Assembly (NCBI RefSeq): GCF_003312425.1 | Contig: NZ_QNUX01000001.1 | Span: forward strand, 372,001 to 436,000 | From: Flavobacterium psychrolimnae | GTDB lineage: Bacteria; Bacteroidota; Bacteroidia; Flavobacteriales; Flavobacteriaceae | Direction: 5' to 3' | DNA length: 64,000 bases | Shown here: positions 17,197 to 25,687 of the stretch, one piece after another | Position numbering within the stretch: the first letter of the stretch is position 1 | How the letters are laid out: each line of letters begins with the position of its first letter | Program-made: the position numbers and the translations under genes | Notes under the pieces: generated by a model | The model's database searches: none | Told to the model about the DNA's origin: nothing | Seen by the model: only the letters and a program-made list of their open reading frames with translations

Positions 17197-17252
17197 TTGG
17201 AATTATACTATTTATTTTTACATTTGTGTTATTTTTATTTATTCTAAATAAC
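17197..17252 (+). promoter_or_regulatory. Iron-type promoter of the ankyrin/DUF2271/flavin operon
   Basis: TTG (17197-17199), 19 bp, then TACATTTG (17219-17226), then the box TTATTCTAAATAAC (17239-17252). Spacing equals that of the two receptor promoters. Only the downstream box is present here. Confidence 0.65.
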
Positions 17253-17298
17253 TTAAAATAATTTTCTTTACAATAATAAGAACCCTTATAAAAAATTT

Positions 17299-18795
17299 AT
17301 GAAAAAGAATCTTTTCATCTCTTTTGCCTTAATTGCCACTTTATTTGTGAGTGCGCAGCAAAAAAATACACTTTTGGAGCAATCTTTTTGGAAAACAAAT
17401 CCGGATGTAAATGCTGTAAAAGCTGAAATAGCGAAGGGAAACAGTCCTTCAGCCTCTACTCCAAATGCTTTTGATGTAACTGTTATGGCTATTAATAATG
17501 ATGCACCTGCAGCAACCATACAATTCCTACTGGAGCAACACGGGAATGAAGTCAGCAAATTGACACACGACAATCGTATTTATTTACACTGGGCCGCCAA
17601 TAAGGGAAATGTAGCAATTGTAGAATACCTTATCAGCAAAGGCTCAAATCTTAATCTAGAAGACAGCAAAGGAGAGACTCCGCTAACTTTTGCGGCAGTT
17701 GGAGGTCAAAGCAATACCGCACTGTATGATGCCTTTTTTAAAGCTGGAACTGATCCAAAGAAAAAATACAAAGACGGTGTAAACCTATTATTAATGGCGA
17801 TTTCATCCGACAAAAACCTAACGCTTTCAAACTATTTCACCACCAAAGGAATGTCAATTAAGGACACTGATAGTGATGGAAATACTGCTTTTGATTATGC
17901 TGCGAAATCAGGCAACCTACCATTATTGAAATCCCTGTTAGAAAAAGGAGTAAAAGCTACTGACAATGCACTGCTGTTTGCAGCACAAGGTTCCCGTAGA
18001 GATGTGACTCCTCTTGAAACCTACAAATACTTAGTTGAAGATTTAAAAATCAAACCAACTGCTACAAGCAAATCTGGTGAAACGGTGCTTCATTTATTGG
18101 CAAGCAAAGCCAACCAATCTGAAATCATTACTTACTTTTTGTCCAAAGGCGTAGATGCTAATAAAGCTAATAACGAGGGAAATACGGCATTAATGGCTGC
18201 AGCTTCAGCTAGGGATATTGCAGTATTAGAACTGCTATTACCAATAGTAAAAAACAACAATGTTCAAAATTTAAAAGGAGAATCAGCACTGACAATGGCT
18301 GTAAAAGCAGGAGTTCCTGAGGCTATAACAGTACTTTTAAACAAAGGAGCTGATGCAAAAGTATTGGACAAAGACGGAAACAATTTAGGATATTACCTGA
18401 TTCAATCTTATAGACCATCAGGTCGCGGACCAGAGGCAACGACTCAAGATCCTTTTGAAGCCAAAATAAAATTACTTCAGGATAAAGGTTTAAACTTGGC
18501 TACTCCTCAAAAAGACGGAAATACATTGTATCATTTTGCTGTAATTAAAAACGATTTGGCTTTATTGAAAAAAATCGCTGCTTTAAACATCGATATCAAT
18601 GCCAAAAACAAAGATGGCTTAACAGCGTTGCACAAAGCAGCTATGATTTCAAAAGACGATGCTATCTTGAAATACTTAGTATCTATAGGTGCAAAAAAAG
18701 AAATTACCACTGATTTTGACGAAAGTGCGTATGCTTTAGCCAAAGAAAACGAGTCGTTAACAACTAACAAAATAGCGCTAGAATTTTTAAAATAA
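17299..18795 (+). CDS. Exported ankyrin-repeat protein
   Basis: This 498-residue protein has a signal peptide (MKKNLFISFALIATLFVSAQ), so it should act in the periplasm or at the cell surface. From about residue 40 on it consists of roughly a dozen ankyrin repeats of about 33 residues. Clear ones include NRIYLHWAANKGNVAIVEYL, KGETPLTFAAVGGQ, GNTALMAAASARDIAVLELL and DGLTALHKAAMISKDDAI. Ankyrin repeats bind other proteins. It opens the operon that continues with DUF2271, the PepSY-flavodoxin reductase and ApbE, so a scaffold role for that system is plausible. The partner is unknown. Confidence 0.88.
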   Translation: MKKNLFISFALIATLFVSAQQKNTLLEQSFWKTNPDVNAVKAEIAKGNSPSASTPNAFDVTVMAINNDAPAATIQFLLEQHGNEVSKLTHDNRIYLHWAANKGNVAIVEYLISKGSNLNLEDSKGETPLTFAAVGGQSNTALYDAFFKAGTDPKKKYKDGVNLLLMAISSDKNLTLSNYFTTKGMSIKDTDSDGNTAFDYAAKSGNLPLLKSLLEKGVKATDNALLFAAQGSRRDVTPLETYKYLVEDLKIKPTATSKSGETVLHLLASKANQSEIITYFLSKGVDANKANNEGNTALMAAASARDIAVLELLLPIVKNNNVQNLKGESALTMAVKAGVPEAITVLLNKGADAKVLDKDGNNLGYYLIQSYRPSGRGPEATTQDPFEAKIKLLQDKGLNLATPQKDGNTLYHFAVIKNDLALLKKIAALNIDINAKNKDGLTALHKAAMISKDDAILKYLVSIGAKKEITTDFDESAYALAKENESLTTNKIALEFLK

Positions 18796-18881
18796 TAGTA
18801 TGAAATCGCCGTGATACTAAATCACAAACTATAATAAACAATGGCGCTACCATATTCCTTAAAAAACAAATATTATCTCCT

Positions 18882-19364
18882 ATGAAATCAATCCTAAAAA
18901 TTAGTTTATCTATAACGTTCCTATTCCTTTTGTCCTTTCAAGCGACAGCGCAAACCAGTAAATACAAATGCATGCTTCAAATGTCAAACTACATGGGAGA
19001 AGGCGCTTATATTGTAGTTTCACTTGTAAACGCTAAAGGCGAATATGTAAAAACATTATACGTAATGGGAGATGACAAAAAATGGTACAAAACCCTTAAA
19101 GAATGGCATAAATTCTATTCTAAAAAACCTGAAAATATCAGTGCCAAAACGGGTGCTTCAGTAACCGGTGGCGACCGCAGCATCACCACAATAGAAATTG
19201 AAGATGCTAAAATCAACAAAGGATTTAGATTGCGTTTTGAAACTGCAGTTGAAGATCATAAATATTACAACACTGATTTAGAAATTCCACTGACAACTGA
19301 AGGAATTGCAGCAAAAACAGAAGGTAAAAACTATATTCGCTACGTGAGATTAAACAAAATATAA
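18882..19364 (+). CDS. DUF2271 periplasmic protein, candidate FMN carrier
   Basis: This 160-residue protein has a signal peptide (residues 1-24, cut ATAQ-T). The DUF2271 pattern is present: a beta-rich part with VVSLVNAKGEYVKTLYVMG, then DDKKWYKTLKEWHKFY. At residues 90-93 lies T-G-A-S inside NISAKTGASVTGGDRS. This resembles the D-x-x-S/T-G-A-S/T motif on which ApbE enzymes attach FMN to Ser/Thr (here Ser 93), though the leading Asp is Ser. DUF2271 genes are known to occur with ApbE and PepSY genes. The ApbE gene is two genes downstream. I infer a flavinylated electron carrier in the periplasm. Confidence 0.8.
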   Translation: MKSILKISLSITFLFLLSFQATAQTSKYKCMLQMSNYMGEGAYIVVSLVNAKGEYVKTLYVMGDDKKWYKTLKEWHKFYSKKPENISAKTGASVTGGDRSITTIEIEDAKINKGFRLRFETAVEDHKYYNTDLEIPLTTEGIAAKTEGKNYIRYVRLNKI

Positions 19365-19389
19365 ATAAACAGCTTTTTCATTAAACCAA

Positions 19390-19435
19390 ATAAGTCATAT
19401 AAGCTTTTACAAAACGTAAAACTTATATGACTTAT
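19390..19435. repeat. ATAAGTCATATAAG inverted repeat
   Basis: ATAAGTCATATAAG (19390-19403) and CTTATATGACTTAT (19422-19435) are a perfect 14-bp pair; inner bases TTTTAC/GTAAAA add to the stem. The same motif occurs three times at 12687-12859. Inside an operon it could stabilise or partly stop the transcript. Confidence 0.7.
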
Positions 19436-19454
19436 ATGTTAAAATTTATTACAA

Positions 19455-21653
19455 ATGACTCTTTCTTTTTGGCGTTACTCACACTTGGCTTTGGCTGTAT
19501 TTTCTGCTGCATTTTTAGTTTTGGCATCCGTATCTGGTGTCATCCTCGCAGTCGATGTCATACAAGAAAAAACACCGCCATATAAAGTAGAAAATTTCGA
19601 TAAAATAACCCTAGGAGAAACTTTGCCAATGTTACGCAAAACCTATCCTGAATTAACCGAATTGAGTGTAAACCACAATCAATTTGTAACCCTGCAAGGT
19701 ATCGACCAGGAAGACAATGATGTCAATGCCTATATTGACGCAAGAACTGGAAAAATACTAGGAACACCCATCAAAAAAGGTGAATTTATCCAATGGACCA
19801 CAGCGCTCCATCGTTCCTTATTCCTTAAAGAAACCGGGCGTTTTATTGTGGGCTTTATTTCCTTTTTGTTAGTGTTGATTTCCATTTCGGGTTTTGCTTT
19901 GATACTCAACCGCCAAAGAAGCCTTCGCAGTTTATTTTCTAAAATTGTGAAAGAAAATTTCGCTCAATATTACCACATTTTTTTAGGACGATTATCGCTA
20001 ATTCCGATTCTGATTATTGCACTTTCCGGAACGTATTTGACCTTGGAAAAGTTTAATTTTTTCCTTGAAAAAACAGATTCTGAAGAAAAAACCGAAATGG
20101 CTGCAAGCACACCTATTTCAAAAAAAAGCACTGCTACTTCAGTTTTAAAAAACACGCTTCTCACTGATGTTCAAAAAATTGAATTCCCATTTTCGGATGA
20201 CCCCGAAGAATATTATATAATTACATTAAAAGACCGAGAAATAGAAGTTAATCAGGTTTCCGGTGCAATTGTAAGTGAAACTCCTTTTCCACTGCAAACT
20301 TTAGCATCAAATTTGAGTCTTGATTTACATATTGGGAGAGCAAGTATTTTATGGGCGATAATTTTAGGAATAGCGAGTTTAAACATTCTCTTTTTTATCT
20401 ACTCGGGTTTTGCCATGACATTAAAACGAAGAGCGAGTCGCATTAAAAACAAATATAAAGCTCAAGAAAGCACCTTCATTTTACTAGTAGGTTCCGAAAA
20501 TGGAAGCACGCTACTATTTGCCAATGCGATTCAAAAACAATTGCTTGCCCATGGAGAAAAAGTCTTCCTTACTGAACTGAATAATTATTCGGTTTACCCA
20601 AAAGCAGAGCATCTTATCATATTTACTTCGACCCACGGATTAGGTGATGCGCCATCTAATGCGAGCAAATTTATTTCGCTCATCAACAAAACGGAACAAA
20701 AGCAAAAAATCAATGTTTCGGTGGTAGGATTTGGTTCTCAAGCGTATCCTGATTTTTGTGGTTATGCACAGGAAATTGATGCCCTATTGGCAAAACAAAA
20801 TTGGGCGGAACGTTTTTTAGAATTACAAACCGTAAACGACAAATCAGCCGAAGAATTTGTAGGATGGGTGAAATTATGGAGTACCAAAACAGGAATTCCA
20901 CTTTCGACGACTCCATTACTTTATAATGAAGTTCCGAAAGATTTGGAAAAAATGACAGTACTTAATAAAACACTTATTTCTGATACGGAACATACCTTTT
21001 TAATGACCTTACGCACTAACAGAAGCACTAAATTTACTTCGGGTGACCTATTGGCTATTTATCCAGCAAACGACAACCAAGAGCGCCTCTACTCTATCGG
21101 AAACCATAATGGAAATATACAATTAGTCGTGAAATTACATCCTTCTGGGTTGGGTTCGGGCTATTTATATACTGTAGAACCGGGTTCTGTTTTTAAAGCA
21201 CGAATTATTAAGAACCAGACTTTTCATTTCCCGAAAAAAGCCTCTAAAGTAGCGCTGATTTCAAATGGAACAGGAATTGCTCCGTTCCTGGGAATGATGG
21301 AACAAAACAAGAAAAAAACCGAAATTCATCTGTATTGTGGCTTTCGTAAAGCAACTGAAACTGTTTTAGGATATGAAAAATTTGCTGCTGAAAAGATTCA
21401 GAAACATCAACTTAAAAGTTTTTATGTAGCTTTATCCCGTGAAGCGAACCATAATTATGTTATGGATTTGATTAAACGTGACGCTGATTTTTTCACAGAT
21501 TTACTAACACAAGGAGGCGTTGTAATGATTTGCGGTTCGCTTGCAATGCAAAAGGATGTAGAAGCTGTTCTTGATACACTTTGTCTTGATAAAACTGGAA
21601 AAGCAATTGCTGACTATAAAGCTAATGGACAAGTGCTGACGGATTGTTATTAG
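19455..21653 (+). CDS. PepSY-flavodoxin-reductase fusion (transmembrane electron transfer)
   Basis: The product is 732 residues. The N-terminal half has four membrane segments (about 8-30, 133-153, 176-194 and 294-320) with PepSY-type histidines (RYSHLALAV, TALHRSLF, YYHIFLGRL, DLHIGRASI). The second half is cytoplasmic: a flavodoxin domain (LVGSENGST, then FTSTHGLGDAPSNA) and a CPR-type FAD/NAD(P)-binding reductase (RLYSIGN for FAD, GLGSGYLYT, ISNGTGIAPFLGMM, MICGSLAMQKDV). Electrons should run NAD(P)H to FAD to FMN to membrane heme. This matches bacterial ferri-siderophore reductases. It lies between DUF2271 and ApbE. Confidence 0.88.
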   Translation: MTLSFWRYSHLALAVFSAAFLVLASVSGVILAVDVIQEKTPPYKVENFDKITLGETLPMLRKTYPELTELSVNHNQFVTLQGIDQEDNDVNAYIDARTGKILGTPIKKGEFIQWTTALHRSLFLKETGRFIVGFISFLLVLISISGFALILNRQRSLRSLFSKIVKENFAQYYHIFLGRLSLIPILIIALSGTYLTLEKFNFFLEKTDSEEKTEMAASTPISKKSTATSVLKNTLLTDVQKIEFPFSDDPEEYYIITLKDREIEVNQVSGAIVSETPFPLQTLASNLSLDLHIGRASILWAIILGIASLNILFFIYSGFAMTLKRRASRIKNKYKAQESTFILLVGSENGSTLLFANAIQKQLLAHGEKVFLTELNNYSVYPKAEHLIIFTSTHGLGDAPSNASKFISLINKTEQKQKINVSVVGFGSQAYPDFCGYAQEIDALLAKQNWAERFLELQTVNDKSAEEFVGWVKLWSTKTGIPLSTTPLLYNEVPKDLEKMTVLNKTLISDTEHTFLMTLRTNRSTKFTSGDLLAIYPANDNQERLYSIGNHNGNIQLVVKLHPSGLGSGYLYTVEPGSVFKARIIKNQTFHFPKKASKVALISNGTGIAPFLGMMEQNKKKTEIHLYCGFRKATETVLGYEKFAAEKIQKHQLKSFYVALSREANHNYVMDLIKRDADFFTDLLTQGGVVMICGSLAMQKDVEAVLDTLCLDKTGKAIADYKANGQVLTDCY

Positions 21654-21670
21654 TGGAATTATGTTATTTT

Positions 21671-21754
21671 GTCATTGCGAGGAACGAAGCAATCACATTA
21701 GTTGCTCAACTTATATGCTTATGCTAGTGCGATTGCTTCGTTCCTCGCAATTAC
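21671..21754. repeat. Inverted pair of the 24-bp dispersed repeat
   Basis: Bases 21674-21694 and 21731-21751 are perfect 21-bp inverse copies of the repeat also found at 9097-9120. They fill most of the gap between the reductase fusion and apbE, so the operon message could fold into a long hairpin here. Confidence 0.8.
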
Positions 21755-21770
21755 TACTGATACTTTTATT

Positions 21771-22766
21771 ATGAAATTCCAATTCCTGTTTCTCCTTTTA
21801 CTAATTTGCGCTTTCACAAGCCACAGCCAAGTCTTACGAAAAAGAACCACCTTACTTATGGGCGGTCGATTTGACATTACCATTGTTGCAAACGATTCGG
21901 TATCTGCAGAAAAAAATATTGATACTGTTATTGCTGAAATTACACGAATAGAAAATTTAATTTCTGATTGGAAATCGGATTCGCAGGTATCAGAAGTGAA
22001 CCAAAATTCAGGTATTCGGCCAGTGAAAGTGGATAAAGAAGTTTTTGAATTAACGCAAAGAGCGATTCGGTTTTCTGAAATGACGAATGGAGGTTTCGAT
22101 ATTAGCTTTGCGGCAATGGATAAAATCTGGAAATTTGATGGTTCCATGACAGCAATGCCTTCGGCGGAAGTCATTAAAAAATCAGTTGAAAAAGTGGGTT
22201 ATAAAAATATAATCTTGGATAGTGTTCAATCCACCATTTTTCTGAAACTAAAAGGGATGAAAATTGGTTTTGGCGCCTTAGGCGAAGGTTATGCCACCGA
22301 TGAATGTCGTGATATGATGCTTGCAAAAGGCATCAAAGCCGGAATTATAAACGGCTCAGGCGATATGAGTACGTGGGGAAAGCAACCTAACGGGAAACCT
22401 TGGAATATTGGAATTACGAATCCCTTTCATCCTGAAAAACTCGTTGCAGTTGTTCCATTAGAACAAGACGCGGTAACTACTTCTGGTAGCTATGAGAAAT
22501 TTGTTGTTTTTAATGGCAAACGGTATTCACATATAATTAATCCGGCAACAGGTTATCCTGCAACGGGTTTGTGTAGCGTGACGGTTTTTGGACCAAATGC
22601 TGAAACTGCAAACGGTTTGAGTACTTCATTAATGGTTTTAGGAAAAACAGCTGGACTTCTTTTACTCAAAAAATACGCTGATTATAGCTGCATCATGATT
22701 ACGGATGATGGAAAAGTGGTGAAATCAAAATACTTCCGAATCAAGAAATTTAAGGCACGACTTTAA
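21771..22766 (+). CDS. apbE: FAD:protein FMN transferase
   Basis: The enzyme splits FAD and links FMN to Ser/Thr of exported proteins. I choose ATG 21771 (331 residues) because MKFQFLFLLLLICAFTSHSQ is a signal peptide. An earlier TTG (21702) only reads through the 24-bp repeat. Family motifs are present: MGGRFDITIV, GFDISFAAMDKIWKF, GFGALGEGYATDECRD, INGSGDMSTWG and the region DAVTTSGSYEKF to HIINPATGYPATGL. The exported location matches a periplasmic target, most likely the DUF2271 protein and perhaps others in the genome. It ends the operon. Confidence 0.93.
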   Translation: MKFQFLFLLLLICAFTSHSQVLRKRTTLLMGGRFDITIVANDSVSAEKNIDTVIAEITRIENLISDWKSDSQVSEVNQNSGIRPVKVDKEVFELTQRAIRFSEMTNGGFDISFAAMDKIWKFDGSMTAMPSAEVIKKSVEKVGYKNIILDSVQSTIFLKLKGMKIGFGALGEGYATDECRDMMLAKGIKAGIINGSGDMSTWGKQPNGKPWNIGITNPFHPEKLVAVVPLEQDAVTTSGSYEKFVVFNGKRYSHIINPATGYPATGLCSVTVFGPNAETANGLSTSLMVLGKTAGLLLLKKYADYSCIMITDDGKVVKSKYFRIKKFKARL

Positions 22767-23143
22767 TTCATCCTAGCATAAATTTCCAAAATTAAATACT
22801 AGCTCCACAAAGATAAACTTCCTATTTGTGGTCAGGACAGGTTAATTCCAATACTGCCTCTTTGATATAAATTTCAAAAATCAAAGTTTACTATCAAAAA
22901 TCTGTAGCATAAAAACGGTAACACACAACGCTCCTATTTGGATTACTCCTTTAACAAAAATTAACATAAAAGATATTCATAGTCTTTTTGGAGAAGAATT
23001 TTCACAATCTAGAAGTCAAAACAACCAAAAAACACTAGACAAAGGCCTAAAAAAGCATCTGTTATTTTAAAAAATGCTATTATAAACAAACACAAATAGC
23101 TAAACTATAATTAGTTAAATAAAAAACAAAATATTATTAATAT
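22767..23143. other. Gene-free spacer before receptor 2
   Basis: No gene with a start codon was seen. A frame without ATG (about 22848-23068, ending KHLLF) stays open for 70 codons but matches nothing I know. The promoter of receptor 2 follows directly. Confidence 0.5.
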
Positions 23144-23218
23144 TTAATCTAAATAAGTTTTGTCAAACCAAACTTGGGTTTTATATTTGCATCGTTATTT
23201 TTAATTATTCCAAATAAA
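23144..23218 (+). promoter_or_regulatory. Iron-type promoter with two boxes (receptor 2)
   Basis: Box 1 TTAATCTAAATAAG (23144-23157), TTG (23160-23162), 19 bp, TATATTTG (23182-23189), then box 2 TTATTCCAAATAAA (23205-23218) six bases before the ATG. It aligns along its length with the promoter at 13606-13678. Confidence 0.7.
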
Positions 23219-23223
23219 CACTC

Positions 23224-25542
23224 ATGAAATATATTTTCCTTCCCACATTAACACTTTTATTTAGTTTGACTTGTTTAGCACAAGAATCAGTGAATACATC
23301 TGACGATAAAAATTTTGAAGATCCTTTCGAATCCATAACGGATACCATAAAAAACAAAAAAGGAGGAGTACTTAAAGAAGTTGTTATCACAGCCAACAAA
23401 GAGAAAAAGGCAGTTTCAGCATTAAGATCAGGATTAAAACCAATGGACACTCCGCAAAGTGTTCAGGTTATTGGAGCTGAAATAATCGAGCAACAACAAG
23501 CCATTCGCCTAAGTGAAGTTATCAAAAATGCCAATGGTATTTATGTAGGTTCCGCACGTGGTGGCGCTCAGGAATCATTTTTCTCAAGAGGATATGATAT
23601 GTCAGCCAACAATATGTTTAAAAATGGTTTCCGTTATAATGCAGGTTCTATACCGGAAGTTTCAGGTTTAGAAAAAGTGGAATTTCTTAAAGGTGGTTCT
23701 GCCTTATTGTATGGAAACGTTGCTCCGGGTGGAATTTTAAATTTGGTTACTAAAACCCCTTCTTTCAAGAGCGGTGGAGAAATTACAATGCAAGCAGGTA
23801 GTTATTCCTACTACAAACCATCGATTGATTTTTACGGCCCTTTGAATAAACATATCGCTTATCGATTTAATGCTTCTTACGAAAACTCAGAAAGCTTTAG
23901 AGATTATGTCAAAAATGAGCGTATTTATGTAAATCCTTCATTCCTTTTTAATGTAAGCGATAAAACTCAAATTACGGTACAAGGTGACTATTTAAGTGCC
24001 GATTGGACTCCTGATTTTGGGACTGGAATCATTGGTAAAACAATTTTAGATTTGCCCCGAAACACGTATTATGGAGCGCTATGGTCAACTGGTAAAACAA
24101 AATCATCCAGTGCTTCAGTATTGGTCAATCATGATTTCAACAACAACTGGAAATTAAGTTTTAATTCTTCTTTTCAGTCTTACAACAGAACTCAAAAATC
24201 GACTGCACAGTTAAGCTCGATTGATGTCAACGGGAATTGGAAACGTGGCTTGACACAAGCTGATGCTTCTGAAAAAATATTTGGAGATCAATTGAGTTTA
24301 CAAGGAACCTTCAACACAGGAAGCATCAAACACCAAATATTTACAGGAGTTGACTATGAAAATTCTATGGCACCAAGTTATACTTTTGGCTTTTATGCAA
24401 CTCCAAATGGTACAACTGCTTTAACTACTGAAGCAACTGCCATAAATCTATTCAATTATGATTACAGCACACAAAGCCTTACCGCGCCCTATTCAACTAG
24501 AAGAACCCAACTTGCTACTACAGATACACAACGTTTTGGAGTATATGCACAAGATTTAATTTCGATTACTGATTATGTAAAGGTTTTGGCGGGACTCCGT
24601 TGGTCATGGCAAGAAAGTGAGGTCACAACCTCCAAAGAAGTAATAGGGAAAGTGAATGGAGTTGACACCATTACAACAACTCTTGAAAATGCAACTGCTA
24701 CAACTGGAACTAAAACTTTGAACAGAGCTTATTCTCCAAAAGCAGGACTGGTAATTCAACCAAACAAAGATTTGTCTTTGTTCGCCAGTTACTCCAACTC
24801 ATTTACTCCTAATAGCGGAACAACGGTAGATTTGCAACCTTTAGATCCTTCTATAATAGATCAATTCGAGGTGGGTATCAAAAAAGATTTTTGGAAAGGT
24901 ATTTTGAGTACCAATGTAACAGCATATCAAATCTCAAACAATAATTTAGCTCAAACTGTTTTGTTTGCGGCTGATGGTGTAACACCTAATGTAAATACTA
25001 ACTTAAAAGAACTGGTAGGGGGAACAAAAGGAAAAGGAATTGAAATAGATGTTACTGCAAAACCAACACTAGGTTTGAACATCATTGCAGGATATAGCTT
25101 TAACGAAACCAAAATTTCTAAATCATCAGGGACAAGCGGAAGTCTTGTAGTAGGAGACATTTTAGCAAGAACGCCAAAGCATACAGCCAATTTGAGTTTT
25201 TTCTACAAATTGCCTAGCGGGACATTAAAAGGGCTTACTTTTGGAGCCATCGGGAACTATATTGGTGACCGCACAGGAGGTTGGAATGACCGTTATGTAT
25301 GGACAGAAAACAAACCTGTAACTACTCCAAAAACATATACTGTGACCATTGAAGACCGTGACATTCCATTAGAAGGATATACAACAATTGATTTTTCAGC
25401 AGGTTATGAATGGAAAAAATTCTCCATATTATGCAAATTATCTAATGTGACAAATGAGTTGAATTACACGGTACACGAAAATTACAGTGTAAATCCAATT
25501 GCTCCACGTCAAGTATTGACAAGCTTGAAATATAAATTCTAA
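23224..25542 (+). CDS. TonB-dependent siderophore receptor
   Basis: The product is 772 residues. Signal peptide 1-20 (ending CLAQ) is followed by the TonB-box-like LKEVVITA and a plug with MDTPQSVQVIG, IRLSEVIKNANGIYVG, SFFSRGYDM, GLEKVEFLKGGSALLYGNVAPGG and ILNLVTKTP. PQSVQV and LLYGNVAPGG are typical of TonB-siderophore (FhuA/FpvA/FoxA type) receptors. A barrel follows and ends VLTSLKYKF. It has its own iron-type promoter and terminator. The siderophore is not predictable; no synthesis genes are in the window. Confidence 0.94.
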   Translation: MKYIFLPTLTLLFSLTCLAQESVNTSDDKNFEDPFESITDTIKNKKGGVLKEVVITANKEKKAVSALRSGLKPMDTPQSVQVIGAEIIEQQQAIRLSEVIKNANGIYVGSARGGAQESFFSRGYDMSANNMFKNGFRYNAGSIPEVSGLEKVEFLKGGSALLYGNVAPGGILNLVTKTPSFKSGGEITMQAGSYSYYKPSIDFYGPLNKHIAYRFNASYENSESFRDYVKNERIYVNPSFLFNVSDKTQITVQGDYLSADWTPDFGTGIIGKTILDLPRNTYYGALWSTGKTKSSSASVLVNHDFNNNWKLSFNSSFQSYNRTQKSTAQLSSIDVNGNWKRGLTQADASEKIFGDQLSLQGTFNTGSIKHQIFTGVDYENSMAPSYTFGFYATPNGTTALTTEATAINLFNYDYSTQSLTAPYSTRRTQLATTDTQRFGVYAQDLISITDYVKVLAGLRWSWQESEVTTSKEVIGKVNGVDTITTTLENATATTGTKTLNRAYSPKAGLVIQPNKDLSLFASYSNSFTPNSGTTVDLQPLDPSIIDQFEVGIKKDFWKGILSTNVTAYQISNNNLAQTVLFAADGVTPNVNTNLKELVGGTKGKGIEIDVTAKPTLGLNIIAGYSFNETKISKSSGTSGSLVVGDILARTPKHTANLSFFYKLPSGTLKGLTFGAIGNYIGDRTGGWNDRYVWTENKPVTTPKTYTVTIEDRDIPLEGYTTIDFSAGYEWKKFSILCKLSNVTNELNYTVHENYSVNPIAPRQVLTSLKYKF

Positions 25543-25564
25543 AACCTTACTTAGGTTGTATTTG

Positions 25565-25624
25565 ATCCAAAGTTTTTCTGCTTCTTTCATTTTTTTGAAA
25601 AGCAGAAAAACTTTGGATTTTTTA
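25565..25624 (+). terminator. Strong intrinsic terminator after receptor 2
   Basis: An 18-bp perfect stem (25565-25582 with 25601-25618) with an 18-nt loop is followed by T-rich sequence. Confidence 0.9.
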
Positions 25625-25687
25625 ATTAAAAATCCCATCTCCTTTTTTACAGTAGATGGGATTCTATATTTCTAAAAGATTGAACGG

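Noticed and set aside
22848..23068. Plus-strand frame of about 70 codons without ATG, ending KHLLF, before receptor 2.
   Set aside because: No start codon, no family likeness, and it runs into the promoter region. Long open frames arise by chance at this base composition, so I call it neither gene nor pseudogene.
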